From positions 683,098,020 through 683,162,019 of the forward strand of contig NC_057803.1 in NCBI RefSeq assembly GCF_018294505.1: a DNA stretch of 64,000 nt, given 5' to 3'. Positions 22,474 through 35,644 of this stretch are shown piece by piece. Every line of letters starts with the position of its first letter. The first letter of the stretch is position 1. The notes beneath the pieces are model-generated. The model was not told the origin of the DNA. It saw only the letters and a program-made list of their open reading frames with translations, and did not search any database. Source of the stretch: Triticum aestivum (lineage: Eukaryota > Streptophyta > Magnoliopsida > Poales > Poaceae). The position numbers and the translations under genes were made by a program.

Positions 22474-25400
22474 TAGGTCTATGCGTAGTTTCTATGCACG
22501 AGTAGAACACAAAGCAGTTGTGGGCGTCGATTTGTCAATTTACTTGCCGTTACTAGTCTTATCTTGATTCGGCGGCATCGTGGGATGAAGCGGCCCGGAC
22601 CGACCTTACACGTACTCTTACGTGAGACTGGTTCCACCGACTGACATGCACTAGTTGCATAAGGTGGCTAGCGGGTGTCTGTCTCTCCCACTTTAGTCGG
22701 ATCGGATTCGATGAAAAGGGTCCTTATGAAGGGTAAATAGAAATTGGCATATCACGTTGTGGTTTTCGCGTAGGTAAGAAACGTTCTTGCTAGAAACCTA
22801 TAGCAGCCACGTAAAAACTTGCAACAACAATTAGAGGACGTCTAACTTGTTTTTGCAGCATATGCCTTGTGATGTGATATGGCCAAAAGGATGTGATGAA
22901 TGATATATGTGATGTATGAGATTGATCATGTTCTTGTAATAGGAATCACGACTTGCATGTCGATGAGTATGACAACCGGCAGGAGCCATAGGAGTTGTCT
23001 TAATTTATTTATGACCTGCGTGTCAACATAAACGTCATGTAATTACTTACTTTATTGCTAAAGCGTTAGCCATAGTAGTAGAAGTAATAGATGACGAGAC
23101 AACTTCAAGAAGACACGATGATGGAGATCATGGTGTCATGCCGGTGACAACGATGATCATGGAGCCCCGAAGATGGAGATCAAAAGGAGCAAAATGATAT
23201 TGGCCATATCATGTCACTATTTGATTGCATGTGATGTTTATCATGTTTTACATCTTATTTGCTTAGAACGACGGTAGCTTAAATAAGATGATCCCTCACT
23301 AAAATTTCAAGAAAGTGTTCCCCCTAACTGTGCACCGTTGCGAAGGTTCGTTGTTTCGAAGCACCACGTGATGATCGGGTGTGATAGATTCTAACGTTCG
23401 AATACAACGGGTGTAAGCCAGATTTACACAGCAAAAACACTTAGGTTGACTTGACGAGCCTAGCATGTACAGACATGGCCTCGGAACACGGAAGACCGAA
23501 AGGTCGAGCATGAGTCGTATAGAAGATACGATCAACATGAAGATGTTCACCGATGTTGACTAGTCCGTCTCACGTGATGATCGGACACGGCCTAGTTGAC
23601 TCGGATCATGTTTCACTTAGATGACTAGAGGGATGTCTATCTGAGTGGGAGTTCATTAATTGATGAACTCAATTATCATGAACATAGTCTAAATTGTCTT
23701 TGCAAATATGTTGTAGATAAATAGCTCACGTTGTAGCTCCCTGTTTCAATACGTTCCTAGAGAAAGATTAAGTTGAAAGATATTGTAAGCAATGATGCGG
23801 ACTGGGTCCGTAGTCCGAGGAGTGTCCTCACTGCTACACAGAAGGCTTACGTCTTTGATGCACCGCTCGATGTGCAAACCCCTACAACGTCGTCTGTGGA
23901 TGTTGTGAACACCTGACAGACACGTCCTGATGACTACTTGATAGTTTAGTGCACCATACTTTACGGCTTAGAATCGGGATTCCAATGACGTTTTGAACGC
24001 CATAGAACATATGAGATGTTCCAAGAGCTGAAATTGGGATTTCAGGCTCATGCCCGTGTTGAGAGGTGTGAGACCTCTGACAAGTTCTTTAGCCAACAAG
24101 ATGGAGGAGAATAGCTCAGCTAGTGAGCATGTGCTCAGAATGTCTGGGTGCTACAATCACTTAAATCAAGTGGGAGTTAAACTTCCAGATAAGATAGTGA
24201 TTGATAGAGTTCTCTAGCCACTATCACTAAGCTACTAGATCTTCGTGATGAACTATGACATGCAAGGGATGGAGTTGATCCCGGAGCTGTTCGCGGTGCT
24301 TAAGACCGCAAAGGGTAGAAATCAAGAAGGAGCATCAAGTGTTGATGGTTTAACAAGACCACTGGTTTCAAGAAGGGCAAGGGCTAGAAGGGAAACTTCA
24401 TGGATGGCAAACCAGTTGCCGCTCCAGTGAAGGAACCCAAGGTTGAACCCAAACCCGAGACTAAGTGCTTCTATTGTAAGGGGAACGGTCACTGGTAGCG
24501 GAATTACCCCAAATGCATGGTAGATAAGAAGGCTGGCAACTTCAACAAAGTATATACGTGTTATTAATGTGTACCTCACTAGTACTCCTGGTAGCACCTG
24601 GGTATTGGATACCGGTTCAGTTACTATTATTGGTGACTTGAAGCAAAAGCTACGACTAAACGGAGACTGGCTGAGGGCGAGGTGACGATGTGTGTTGGAA
24701 GTGTTTCCAAAGTTGATGAGATCACCATCGCACACTCCATCTGCCTTCGGGATTAGTATTGAACCTAGATAAATGTTATCAGGTGTCTACGTTGAGCATG
24801 AATATGATTTGATCATGTTCATTGCAATACGGTCATTCATTTAAGTTAGAGAATAATGGTTATTCTCTTTTCATGAATGATACCTTTCATGGTCATGCAC
24901 CCTATGTGAATGGTTCATTGAATCTCGGTCGTGGTGATACACATGTCCACGCCAAAAGATGTAGAGTTAATAATGATAGTACCATTTTCTTGTGGCACTG
25001 CCGCTTAGGTCATATTGGCGTAAGATGCATGAAGAAACTCCATATTGATGGATGTTTGGAGTCACTTGATTTTGAATCGCTTGACACATGCGAGCCATGC
25101 CTCATGGGCAGGATGACTAAGACCCCGTTTTCAGGTACAATGAAATGGGCAAGTGACTTGTTGGAAATCATACATGTTGATGCGTGTGATCCAATGAGAA
25201 TTGAAGCGTGCGGTGGATATCGCTATTTTCTCATCTTCACTGGCGATTTGAGTAGATATAGGTATATTTACTTAATGAAGCACAAGTTTGAAACATTTGA
25301 AAAGTTCAAGCGATTTCAGAGTGAAGCTAAGAATCATCATAACAAAGAAGATCATGTTCCTACGATCTGATCAAAAGGGGATTTTCTGAGTTATGAGTTT

Positions 25401-27524
25401 GGCAATCACTGAAGACATTGCGGAATTGTTTCACAGTTGAAGCCACCTGGAACACCACAAGGTAATGGTGTGTCCGGACGTTGTAATCGAACCCTATGAG
25501 ATATGGTGCGATCTATGATGTCTCTTACCAATCTACCGTTTTCATTTTGAGGTTACGCATTAGAGACAGCTGCATTCACTTTAGATAGGACACCATCTAA
25601 GTCCGATGAGACGACGTCGTAAGAATATGGTTTGGCAAGAAACCAAAGTTGTTGTTTCTTAATGTTTGGGGATGCGATGCTTAAGGATTCAGCCGGAGAA
25701 GCTCGAACCCAAAGCGGACAAACACATCTTCATAGGATACCCAAGGGTGACAGTTGGGTATACCTTCTATCTCAGATCCAAGGGCAAATTGTTTGTCGCT
25801 AAGAACGGGTCCTTTCTCGAGAAGGAGTTTCTCTCGAAAGAGTTGAGTGGGAGGAAGATAGAACTTGATGAGGTTGTCGAACCTTCACTTCAACCAGAGA
25901 GTGGCGCAACACAGAAAGATGTTTTCTGTGGCACCTACGTCTGTTGAATAGGAAGTTAATGATAGTGATCATGAAGCTTCGGATCAAGTTACTATCAAAC
26001 CTCGTAGGTCGACAAGGATATGTACTACTCCTAAGTGGTACGGTAATCCTGTCTTAGATATCATGTTGTTAGACAACAATGAACCTACGATCTATGGAGA
26101 AGCGATGGTGGGCCCGTATTCCGACAAATGGTTAGAAGCCATGAAATCCGAGATAGGATCCATATATCAGAACAAAGTATGGACTTTGGTGGACTTGCCC
26201 GATGATCGGCAAGCCATTGAGATAAATGGATCTTTAAGAAGAAGATGGACGTGGGCGGTAATGTTGCCGTCTATGAAGCTCGACTTGTGGGAGAGAATCT
26301 TTTCACAAGTTCAAGGAGTTGACTACGATGAGAATTTCTCACCCGTAGCGATGCTTAAGTTCGTCGGAATCATGATAGCATTAGTTGTATTTTTCGATTA
26401 TGAAATCTTACAGATGGATGTCAAAACAAGTTTTCTTACCAGTTTTCATAAGAAAAGTTGTATGTGATACAATAAAAGTTTTGTCGATCCTAAGGATGCT
26501 AAAAGGTACGCTGGCTCCAGCAATCCTTCTATGGACTAGAGCAAGCATCTCGGAATCGGAATATATGTTTTGATGGAGTGATCAAAGCTTTTAGGTTTAT
26601 ACAATGTTTGCTAGAAACTTGTATTTACAAGAAAGTGAGTGGGAGCACTACAACATTTCTGATAAGTATATGTGGATGACATATCGTTGATCCGAAATGA
26701 TGTAGAATTTCTAGAAGGCATAAATGGTTGTTTGAAGAGTGATTTTCAAAGGAAGACCTGGACAAAACTGCTTACATATTGGGCATCAAGATCTATAGAA
26801 ATAGATCAAGACGCCTGATGATACTTTCAAAGAACGCACACCTTGACATGTTTTTGAAGGAGTTCAAAATAGATCAGTCAAAGAAGGGGTTCTTACCTGA
26901 GTTGTATGGTGTGAAGTTGAGTAAGACTCAAAGATTGACCACGGTAGAAGAAAGAGGAAGGACGAAGGTCGTCCCCTATGCTCTTGTCATAGGCTCTATA
27001 CGGTGTGCCATGCTGAGTACCGCACCTGATGTGTGCCTTGCCACATGTCTGGCAAGAGGGTACAAAGGTGATCTAGGAGTAGATCACCAGATAGCAGTCA
27101 AAATTATCCTTAGAGGAATAAGGAAATGTTTCTCGATTATGGAGGTGATAAAGAGTTCGACATAAAGAGTTACGTCGATGCAAGCTTAACACCTATCCGG
27201 ATAGCTCTGAGTAGAGATACCGGATACGTATAATGGAGCAACAATTTTGAATAGCTCCAAGTGGAACGTGGTAGCAGCATCTATGATATAAAGTTTTGCG
27301 AGATACATAGGGATATGAATATGGCAAGACCGTTGACTACAACCTATCTCACAAGCATAACATGATCAAACCCAGAACTCTTTGAGTGTTTATCACATAG
27401 TGATGTGAACTAGATCATTGAGTCTAGTAGACTCTTGGATGTTGGTCACATGGCGATGTGACCTGTGAGTATTAATCACATGGTGATGTGTACTAGATTA
27501 TTGACTCTAGTGCAAGTGGGAGAC
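22474..27524 (+). pseudogene. Decayed copia gag-pol of the Angela-like element
   Basis: Domains appear in copia order but broken by stops and frame changes. Near 24465 is a gag zinc knuckle (CFYCKGNGH, its last Cys changed and a stop inside). Near 24600 is the protease WVLDTGS. At 24822-25370 are the GAG-pre-integrase HCRLGH segment and the start of integrase. Fragments at 25666-25947 and 26063-26467 follow, the latter with the RT block VDYDENFSPVA and LQMDVKTSF. RT YVDDI is near 26665. RT/RNase H remains are at 26779-27165. Positions 22474-24240 hold mostly unreadable leader and gag. A polypurine tract (GCAAGTGGGAGAC) ends at 27524. No intact protein can be made. Confidence 0.85.
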
Positions 27525-29301
27525 TGTTGGAAATATGCCCTAGAGGCAATAATAAATTAGTTATTATTATTATGTTTCATTGTTCATGATAATCGTTTAT
27601 TATCCATGCTAGAATTGTATTGATAGGAAACTCAGATACATGTGTGGATACATAGACAACACCATGTCCCTAGTAAGCCTCTAGTTGACTAGCTCATTGA
27701 TCAATAGATGGTTACGGTTTCCTGACCATGGACATTGGATGTCGTTGATAACAAGATCACATCATTAGGAGAATGATGTGATGGACAAGACCCAATCCTA
27801 AGCCTAGCACAAAGATCATGTAGTTCGTTTGCTAAAGCTTTTCTAATGTCAAGTATCATTTCCTTAGACCATGAGATTGTACAACTCCCGGATACCGTAG
27901 GAGTGCTTTGGGTGTGCCAAACGTCACAACGTAACTGGGTGGCTATAAAGGTACACTACAGGTATCTCCGAAAGTGTCTGTTGGGTTGGCACGAATCGAG
28001 ACTGGGATTTGTCACTCCGTGTAAACGGAGAGGTATCTCTGGGCCCACTCGGTAGGACATCATCATAATGTGGACAATGTGATCAAGGAGTTGATCACGG
28101 GATGATGTGTTACGGAACGAGTAAAGAGACTTGCCGGTAACGAGATTGAACAAGGTATCGGGATACCGACGATCGAATCTCGGGCAAGTATGATACCGAT
28201 GGACAAAGGGAATTGTATACGGGATTGATTGAATCCTTGACATCGTGGTTCATCCGATGAGATCATCGTGAAACATGTGGGAGCCAACATGGGTATCCAG
28301 ATCCCGCTGTTGGTTATTGGCCGGAGAGTTGTCTCGGTCATGTCTACATGGTTCCCGAACCCGTAGGGTCTACACACTTAAGGTTCGATGATGCTAGGGT
28401 TGTAGGGAAAGTATGTACGCAGTTACCGAATGTTGTTCGGAGTCCCGGATGAGATTCCGGACATCACGAGGAGTTCCGTAATGGTCCGGAGGTAAAGATT
28501 GATATATAGGAAGTATGGTTTTGGCCACCGGAAGTGTTCCGGGCATCACCGGTAGTGTACCGGGACCACCGGAGGGGTCCGGGGGTCCACCAGGTGGGGC
28601 CACCAGTCCCGGAGGCTTACATGGGCCAATAGTGGGAAGGGACCAGCCCCTAGGTGGGCTGGGGCGCCTCCCACCAAGGCCCAAGGCGTCCTCAAGAGGA
28701 GAGGGGCAAACCCTAGGCGCAGATGGGCCCTAAAGCCCACCCTAGGTGCGCCCCCCTCTCTCTCCCCCTTGGCCGCCTCCCAGATGGGATCTGGGGGCTG
28801 CCGCCACCCCTAGGGAGGGAACCCTAGGTGAGGGCGCAGCCCCTCCCTTCCCCCTATATATACTTGAGCAAAGGGGCAGCCCAACACATGATTCAATCTC
28901 CCTGTTGGCGCAGCCCTACCCCTCTTCCTCCTCGTCTCTTGCGGTGCTTGGCGAAGCCCTTCTGGAGTACCACGCTCCTCCACCACCACCATGCCATCAT
29001 GCTGCTGCTGGATGGAGTCTTCCCCAACCTCTCCTTCTCCCCTTGTTGGATCAAGGCGTAGGAGACGTCACTGGGCTGTATGTGTGTTGAACACGGAGGT
29101 GCCGTCCGTTCGGCACTAGGATCATCGGTGATTTGGATCACGACGAGTACGACTCCATCAACCCCGTTCACTTGAACGCTTCCGCTTAGCGATCTACAAG
29201 GGTATGTAGATGCACTCTCCTTCCCCTCATTGCTAGATTACTCCATAGATTGATCTTGGTGATGCGTAGAAAATTTTGAATTTCTGCTACGTTCCCCAAC
29301 A
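27525..29301 (+). repeat. Angela-like 3' LTR
   Basis: Near-identical to 20678-22459. Carries the same dyads at 28528-28542 and 28549-28563 and TATA at 28855-28862. Confidence 0.95.
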
Positions 29302-29470
29302 GTCATCTCAGACACAGTCTTTCCCTTTGGCTTGCTTGCCGATCTCTTCATGAGCTGAGGAGGCGGTGGAGCACTAGAGGAACCACCCGCTGACTCAGAT
29401 GTGTGGTAGCGCTTTGACGTTGCACGACCAGGGTTGACACGGCGGACCTGCTGCTCAGGATGATCATCAC
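29302..29470 (-). pseudogene. E2 ORF2, first large exon
   Basis: On the minus strand a splice acceptor (GGTTCCAG) ends at 29471 and the exon opens with GTGATGATC. Joined to ATGGATGCCG at 48265-48256 it gives an in-frame start MDAGDDHPEQQ. The exon then reads through a Ser/Pro-rich segment and a KPKGK stretch into TAKEFW at 20677. Positions 29302-29306 are the second copy of the Angela-like target duplication. Confidence 0.65.
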
Positions 29471-29861
29471 CTGGAACCAAACACACAAGCAGAAGAAACA
29501 ACACGAAAGAAAGAGCATAAGCCACCGAACAAAACAACAAGGATCAAAACGTGGTAGGAAATGATGGAACTGGGCATGCAGCGGTAGTACCGCGGCCCAA
29601 CCACGGCAGTACCGCTTGCGCGGTAGTACCGCTCAGGACGGGGAACATCGGTTCCCTTACTGCTGTGGACAGATCCGACACTACTGGAGATGCCAAATTC
29701 AAAGATAAGCCTACCAAACTTCAATCCAAAGGGCCTAGAAGCCATCTCCATCCTACTCAAGCCTCGACTTAGCCAAAAGATGAGTAAAACAATGCCTATT
29801 GCCCCTAAAAGCTAGATGCAAGATCTAGGCAAAGAGAGAACGGGATCGGGGGCAATACCAG
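29471..29861 (-). mobile_element. E2 ORF2 intron (3' part) with three dyads
   Basis: Contains GCGGTAGTACCGC-type dyads at 29581-29633 and the pyrimidine-rich run before the acceptor. The donor side of this intron is at 48255, on the far side of E3. Confidence 0.6.
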
Positions 29862-30346
29862 TGTTGGTGTCAAAACCGGCGGATCTCGGGTAGGGGGTCC
29901 CGAACTGTGCGTCTAGGCCGGATGGTAACAGGAGGCAGGGAACACGATGTTTTACCCAGGTTCGGGCCCTCTTGATGGAGGTAAAACCCTACGTCCTGCT
30001 TGATTAATATTGATGATATGGGTAATACAAGAGTAGATCTACCACGAGATCAAGGAGGCTAAACCCTAGAAGCTAGCCTACGGTATGATTGTTGTATATG
30101 GAGTTGATTGCCTACGGACTACAACCCTCCAATTTATATAGACACCGGGTAGGGTTAGGGTTACACAGAGTCGGTTACAATGGTAGGAGATCTTGAATAT
30201 CCACATCGCCAAGCTTGCCTTCCACGCCAAGGAAAGTCCCATTCGGACACGGGACGAAGTCTTCAATCTTGTATCTTCGTAGTCCAGGAGTCCGGCTGAA
30301 GGTATAGTCCGGCTACCCAAACACCCCCTAATCCAGGACTCCCTCA
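29862..30346 (-). repeat. E3 3' LTR, 485 bp
   Basis: Same length as 47769-48253 with scattered substitutions. The adjoining internal minus-strand sequence TTCAGGGGCTAT (30347-30358) is the probable polypurine tract. Confidence 0.9.
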
Positions 30347-30782
30347 ATAGCCCCTGAACCAGGCTTCAATGACGACGAGTCTGGCGCGCAAATTGTCTTC
30401 GGCATTGCAAGGCGGGTTCCTCCTCCAAGTCCTTCATAGAAGATTGTAAACACCAAGAGTAATGTCCAGCTCTGCAAAATAAGCTTCCACATATCGCCAT
30501 AGAGAGAATAATATTAACACAAATCAAAACTGCTGACGTATTCTGCAGTGTGTCATCACACTTCGGCCAAGTCCTTTACTCGAATCGTTTTTACTTTTCC
30601 ACCTCAGCATGTTTTGCGAGGCGGTTTCCTTGGCACGTCTTGTCAAAGCAGAGATCGTGTACCCCCTTTACGGGATTCTCATCAATACGGACATGGGTAA
30701 CCCAACCGCGCCATTTATCACGGCGCTTGGGAGGCAAGCGAGTTTTACTAGGCTGGTGGGGACGCACAACCGCATCCGCCCA

Positions 30783-30788
30783 TATAAG
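30783..30788 (+). promoter_or_regulatory. TATA box candidate for E3 antisense ORF
   Basis: CCCATATAAGAGG lies 120 bp upstream of the ATG at 30903, on the strand opposite to E3's genomic transcript. A proper distance for a plant promoter and leader. Confidence 0.45.
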
Positions 30789-30902
30789 AGGATAAGGATC
30801 CACCTTTTTACCTATGCCTTCTTCCTCCTTTGCCTATCCATCTCCTGCGCACTCGAGCTCCAGCACCCAAGCCCGCACTTCCCACCTCAACCTTCTCCAG
30901 CA

Positions 30903-33892
30903 ATGTCCGGAGCGGGAGGCAAGTGGATGGTCTCCTCCGCTACGGAGGGCCAAGTCAAGAAGCTAAGGAAGGTCGGATACCTGTCCAAGGACATCGCGCA
31001 CCGGCTTCCCGAAAAGGGGCAGCTTCTCCCCACCCCAAGGCCCCATGAGAGGGTAGTATTTCTCCCCCACTTCCTCCGCGGACTGGGTTTTCCACTCCAC
31101 CCATTTGTCTGGGGGCTCATGTTCTATTACGGCCTGGATTTCCATGATCTGGCCCCGAACTTCATCCTCAACATCTCGGCGTTTGTCGTCGTGTGCGAGG
31201 CTTTCCTCCGCGTCCGCCCTCATTTCGGCCTCTGGCTCAAGACCTTCAACGTCAAGCCCAAGGTGGTGCACGGCAGCCAGGCAGAGTGCGGAGGCGCCAT
31301 GGCGGGCAAGATGGCCAACGTCCTATGGTTCGAGGGCTCTTTTGTGGAGACCTTAAAGGGGTGGCAATCCGGGTGGTTTTACATCACCGAGCCACGCGAT
31401 CCGAAATGGACCGCAGCCCCCGAATTCCGATCCGGACCCCCCCCCCCCACGCGGCTTATGTCCTGGAAAGAGACGGGCCTGTCATGGGGTGACGAAAAAG
31501 AGGTGACCGGATTGCAAACATGCATCCAGTCCCTGGTGAACAAGCCAATCCGGCTTGTTAATGTAATCCAGGTTATGCTCGTCCGCCGGATCCTCCCGTG
31601 CCAACAACGGGATTTTAATCTATGGGAGTTCGATCCAGCGCAGCACCAAACCCTTAGCAGGCTCTTCGACACGATGTACGAAGATGCCTAGAAGGTGCTA
31701 TTTAAGGGCGTCGAGGCTCCCGCATCCGCTTCCGAGGACCGCGGATACATCTCGCAGCATCACGCTAGCGAGGTAAGCTATCTTCACCTTTTACAGGATG
31801 TTAAGCTTTCTTCATAGTTTGACTCTATGCGGGATCTAAACTCCCTTACCTTTGACAGGCTTGGCGGGCGATATCCGGACCGATTAACTGTCCGGCTTCG
31901 CTGCCCGAAGACCCAGCCCCAGCTCTACTAGTGAAGCTGCTAGTTCCGGCGCCTTATGTGGTGCCGGAGAAAAAGGCCAAGAAGAAGACCACGGGGACTC
32001 GAAAGAGTGCCCGCAACGTGGTGGTGTCGGACTCATCATCCGACGAGTCCGAGATGCCCTCCTCCCACGAAAACGAGGAGGAAGAAGAAAACTCTCCCCC
32101 CCCCCAGCGGAGGGAGGAGAGAAGAGGATGGCCGCCCCAACGGGGGAGGCCGAGGGGTCTAGGAAAAGGAAGACCGCTCCGCCGGACTACGCCCCCAACG
32201 CCGAAGAGGGCAAAGAGGAGTGGCCAAATAGGGCCAAGCGTCTGGCGAAATCGTAAGTTTGGATATCAGAATAACTCATGATGTTCCCTTGTTGCATAGC
32301 TTTCCCTAATGTTGAATGTAATTATGCAGTCCGCCCCGGGCCGAATTCGACGAATCGTCGGGCGGCTCCCTGGACTCATCAGACATGAACTTAGTTCCAC
32401 CCGCTGTCTCCCCCCGCACTGCAGACGACGCGGAAGTGGCGTCGTGACAAGCTCCGGGGCAGGAGGAGGTGGTCCCGGAGGAGACGCAAGGCAACCTCCC
32501 GGACTCCAGGAGTGAAGGGGATATGGCCCCATAGGGCTCCAAGTCCGGCTTTGTGCCGGACACCGCGCCGGAATCTTCCACAGTTCCGGAACGCGGTAGG
32601 CGAACTCCTTCCAAGAGGAGCAAGCCTTCTGAGCCGGCGGCCTCCATCCAACCGGAGGTGCCGGACAATCTGCTGGAGGTGCTCGACGGCGCCTCCATCG
32701 ATGAGGGGCACCGTACTATTGTGAGTACGGTGATCCAGAAGGTTCAGTCCGTCAAGAGCGGACTGACTGAAGCTTGCACTAGCCTTCTAACAGGCTTCGA
32801 GGTAAGTAAAAATATGTAAAAATATTACCGCATAGACAGTAGCCCCTGATGCTCTGTTTGGCGTTCGGAAAGAAAAGCCGAATAGAGGATCTATTAAATT
32901 TCGCAGGAGTCTAACAAAAAGAGTCAATATGCGTATGCAGGCTTCGCTGCTATCCACCGCCGCACTGACTGCGGAGGTGGGTGTCCTGAAGCAGGACCTC
33001 GAGTGGACCGAGCAAGAGCTCGGCCTTGCCAAGCGGCAGCTCGAGGAGAAAGAAGGTAAGAAATACCTTACAGAAAAAGTGCCTATAAAAAGGCGTGATT
33101 GCAAAAAAATAACAGGATTGTACTGCTTATTGTAGGGGCCACAACTGAGGTGGTGACCCTTAAGCAGGCGATGTCTGAGGCCGAAAAGAAAACGGCCGCG
33201 GAGCGCACCGAGCGAGACAGACTTGGGGCTCAGGTCGGCGAGGTGCAGCAAGAGCTTCAGGCTCTCATGAAAAAACATGAGAGTTTGGAGCTTGAGTCAA
33301 AGGCGCAAGCATCCGAGCTTGCGACGGCCCTTGAGACCGCCAAGTCTGCCAAGGCCGAAGCCCAAAAGGCCCTCCAAGAGTTGGAGGAGATGAGGAAGAT
33401 AGCAGCGGGTAAGGCATTCTTCATGCAAAGCAGAAATATAAAAGTAAACTACTTGTTACTTACCCGAATCCGGAGCTCTCTAGGGGCATTCGCAGATCTT
33501 CCCCGCAGCGTATCCGATGCCGCCGCATTCTACCGAGTTGAAGAGGGCAGCTCGACGGAGAAGGTGTTCTAGTCTCAGTATTCTGAGGCCGTACACCCTG
33601 TGCCTTTGAGCGACCAGCTAAAACAGTTGGTTGAGCCCCACAAGCCGGCCGAACAGGCCATGAAGGGCTTCATGGTTCGGCTGTGGCCCGGAGAGGCCCT
33701 GCCTGGGAGCTATTTCGGGCTGGTGCGGCGGCTGGTGGAGGCCTGTCCGAGGCTCGAGGTCATCAAGCGCTCCGTCTGCATCGAAGGTGCCCGTCGGGCC
33801 CTTGCCCGTGCAAAGGTGCAATGGGGTAAGCTGGACGGTGAGAAGTTTGTGAAGGACGGGCCACCGCCGGGGAAGGAGCATCGCAAGCCCGT
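30903..33892 (+). pseudogene. E3 antisense ORF (putative gypsy-type transposon domain), multi-exon, truncated
   Basis: Reads against E3's own direction. Exon 1 is 30903-31772 and encodes the domain known as putative gypsy-type transposon (PF04195 type), with HFLRGLGFPLHPFVWGLMF and later FVVVCEAFLRV...FGLWLKTF. Introns with GT-AG ends follow: donors at 31773, 32253, 32802, 33056 and 33409; acceptors end at 31858, 32329, 32906 and 33135, with one more between 33450 and 33490. Exon 2 is Lys/Glu-rich; exons 4-6 have coiled-coil composition. Exon 1 has an in-frame TAG at 31689, likely from TGG. A poly-C frameshift sits at 32097-32105. The 3' end is lost at 33892, where copia sequence begins. Role unknown. 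Confidence 0.65.
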
Positions 33893-34772
33893 AGTTTTGC
33901 TTGATAAGAAGCCCATAGTTTGTGATATGAGATGGGTCGACTGGGAATATATCAAGGACAACGAAGAGCATTATCCTGGAGTGCAAGACAGCTTCAATGC
34001 TTGTGGAGTAGCAGACTTTGTTGGGCAGAAGCTCACAAAGTGGAATGAGGAGCTTATAATGCAGTTCTACTCCACAGCACATTTTTATCCAGATGGGAGG
34101 ATAACTTGGATGTCTGAAGGTACGAGGTACCAATCTACAGTTGCTGAGTGGGCACAGCTCATCAATGCCTCAGAGGAGCATGAGGATGACTTGAACATTT
34201 ATGCCAAGAAGAAGATGGACCACAACTCTATGTCCAACATGTACAAGGAGATTCCAAATGAAGCACTTGACACTTTCAAATTTGGCTCAGTGCATTATCT
34301 TCTGTCAGGGCTGCCAACCATCAATTGGATTTTGAGACACACTCTCTTGCCCAAGTCAGGTGATCACAAGATGATCAGAGGCCATGCAATCAATTTGCTT
34401 CATGTGTTTGATGTACCTCAGAAATTCAAAGTCATGAGCCTCATGGTAGAGACCATAAAAAGGACTGCAGCAGATCAGAAGAGGAGCTGTGGATATGCCC
34501 CTCAAATTCAGGAGCTCATTAACTCAAAGATGGGCACGGGCATATACTTATTGGACAAGGAACACCTGCCCATACGTCTAGATTTTGAAGATAATCAGGT
34601 TGTCATGCATGAGAATGAACCATCGTCCATTCAAGCACAAGCAAACAAGGAGAAGGCAAGGAAGGAGAAAGCTACCAAGATGCCAACTCAAGAGGAGGCA
34701 TCTGAGTACTTCTTGAAAACCAAACAAGAGCAGCTTGGTTACTTGATTGCATCCACATTAAGTATTGAGTAA
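33600..34772 (+). pseudogene. Chimeric in-frame ORF: E3 antisense ORF fused to E4 ORF2
   Basis: 390 codons. The first about 97 residues (GFMVRLWPGEALPGSYFGLV and VCIEGARRALARAKVQW) belong to the E3 antisense ORF. From residue 98 (VLLDKKPIVCD) the sequence is the E4 ORF2 domain, identical or nearly so to 42244 onward. The frame is kept across the junction at 33892/33893. It stops at a TAA (34770) where the sister copy has CAA. This is probably an accident of the rearrangement; expression is unknown. Confidence 0.7.
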
Positions 34773-35123
34773 GGACTGGCCACCCTCACTCAGAATCAGC
34801 AGAGCTTAGAGAGAATCATGGAACAAAAGTTATATGACTTGGATGTCAAAGTAACAGAGATTCAGTCTGCAGTGGAACAACTTCAGGATGACATGCAGGA
34901 GAGGAGAGGCAAGACTACAACTGATGCATTTGCCAGAGTGCCAAGAGCTCAGAGATCACATGCAGTGCTAGTTGCTGACACCAGAGCCACCACTTCTGCA
35001 CCAGCCACAGCCTCAGTTCCACCAGCTCCAGCGTCCACTTCAGCCTCAACTCCGACCACGTCTACAGAAGGCTTCGTCCTTGGAGTGCTCCGGACTCCAC
35101 CACCACCTGAAGATCAAGCCTGA
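33893..35123 (+). pseudogene. E4 ORF2, C-terminal part of upstream unit
   Basis: Nearly identical to 42244-43474. Carries a CAA to TAA change at 34770 and lacks the N-terminal third because of the junction with E3. Confidence 0.85.
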
Positions 35124-35644
35124 GTGTCGACTTAGCACTATGCATTTTCTAGGAACTTTTTGGTAACTTGTTGCCAAAGGGGGAGAAAAATGTATAGATC
35201 ATAGGCTTCGAGAGAGAGTGTTGCTTTTATTCTCTCTTGCTTTATTTGGTGGTTTTTCGAACTTTGTTTGCTTTTGAGTGCTTGAGATACTATGCTTGTG
35301 AGACATTGATGATCATGTGTTTGATCATAAGCTACACTTAATGTTTGCTTAATGTTATCATCTTATCTATCTTATGTGATCATTCACTTTTCTTGGTGAT
35401 GAGTGCATGTATTTCATTCTTATCATTTTAAGCGCTCCACCAAGATGTATGTGACATGGAAGAGTAACCCATGACTCTAACTCTTTGTGCATTTGCAGTC
35501 CAAAGCAAATTTTAAATATGCACAAATTTAGGGGGAGCTCTTACTTGTCACATACTTCTCAAAGCGACGATATATTTCATGCTTATTATCATTTGTCGAA
35601 GCTTTGATCTATATGTTGTCATTAATTACCAAAAAGGGGGAGAT
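35124..35644 (+). mobile_element. E4 3' non-coding segment and polypurine tract (upstream unit)
   Basis: No coding capacity. Ends in AAAAAGGGGGAGAT (35631-35644), the polypurine tract, just before LTR-a. The identical segment is 43475-43995. Confidence 0.8.

Larger units (their letters stand above)
20678..29301 (+). mobile_element. Angela/WIS/BARE1-like copia retrotransposon
   Basis: LTRs of 1782 bp (20678-22459) and 1777 bp (27525-29301) start TGTTGGAAATATGCCC and end CCCCAACA, the hallmark of the BARE1/WIS/Angela group. Perfect 5-bp target duplications GTCAT flank it (20673-20677, 29302-29306). The 5065-bp internal region holds a copia gag-pol full of stops and frameshifts. The LTRs are very similar, differing mainly at scattered C/T and G/A sites and a poly-C length. 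It inserted into ORF2 of E2. Confidence 0.95.
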
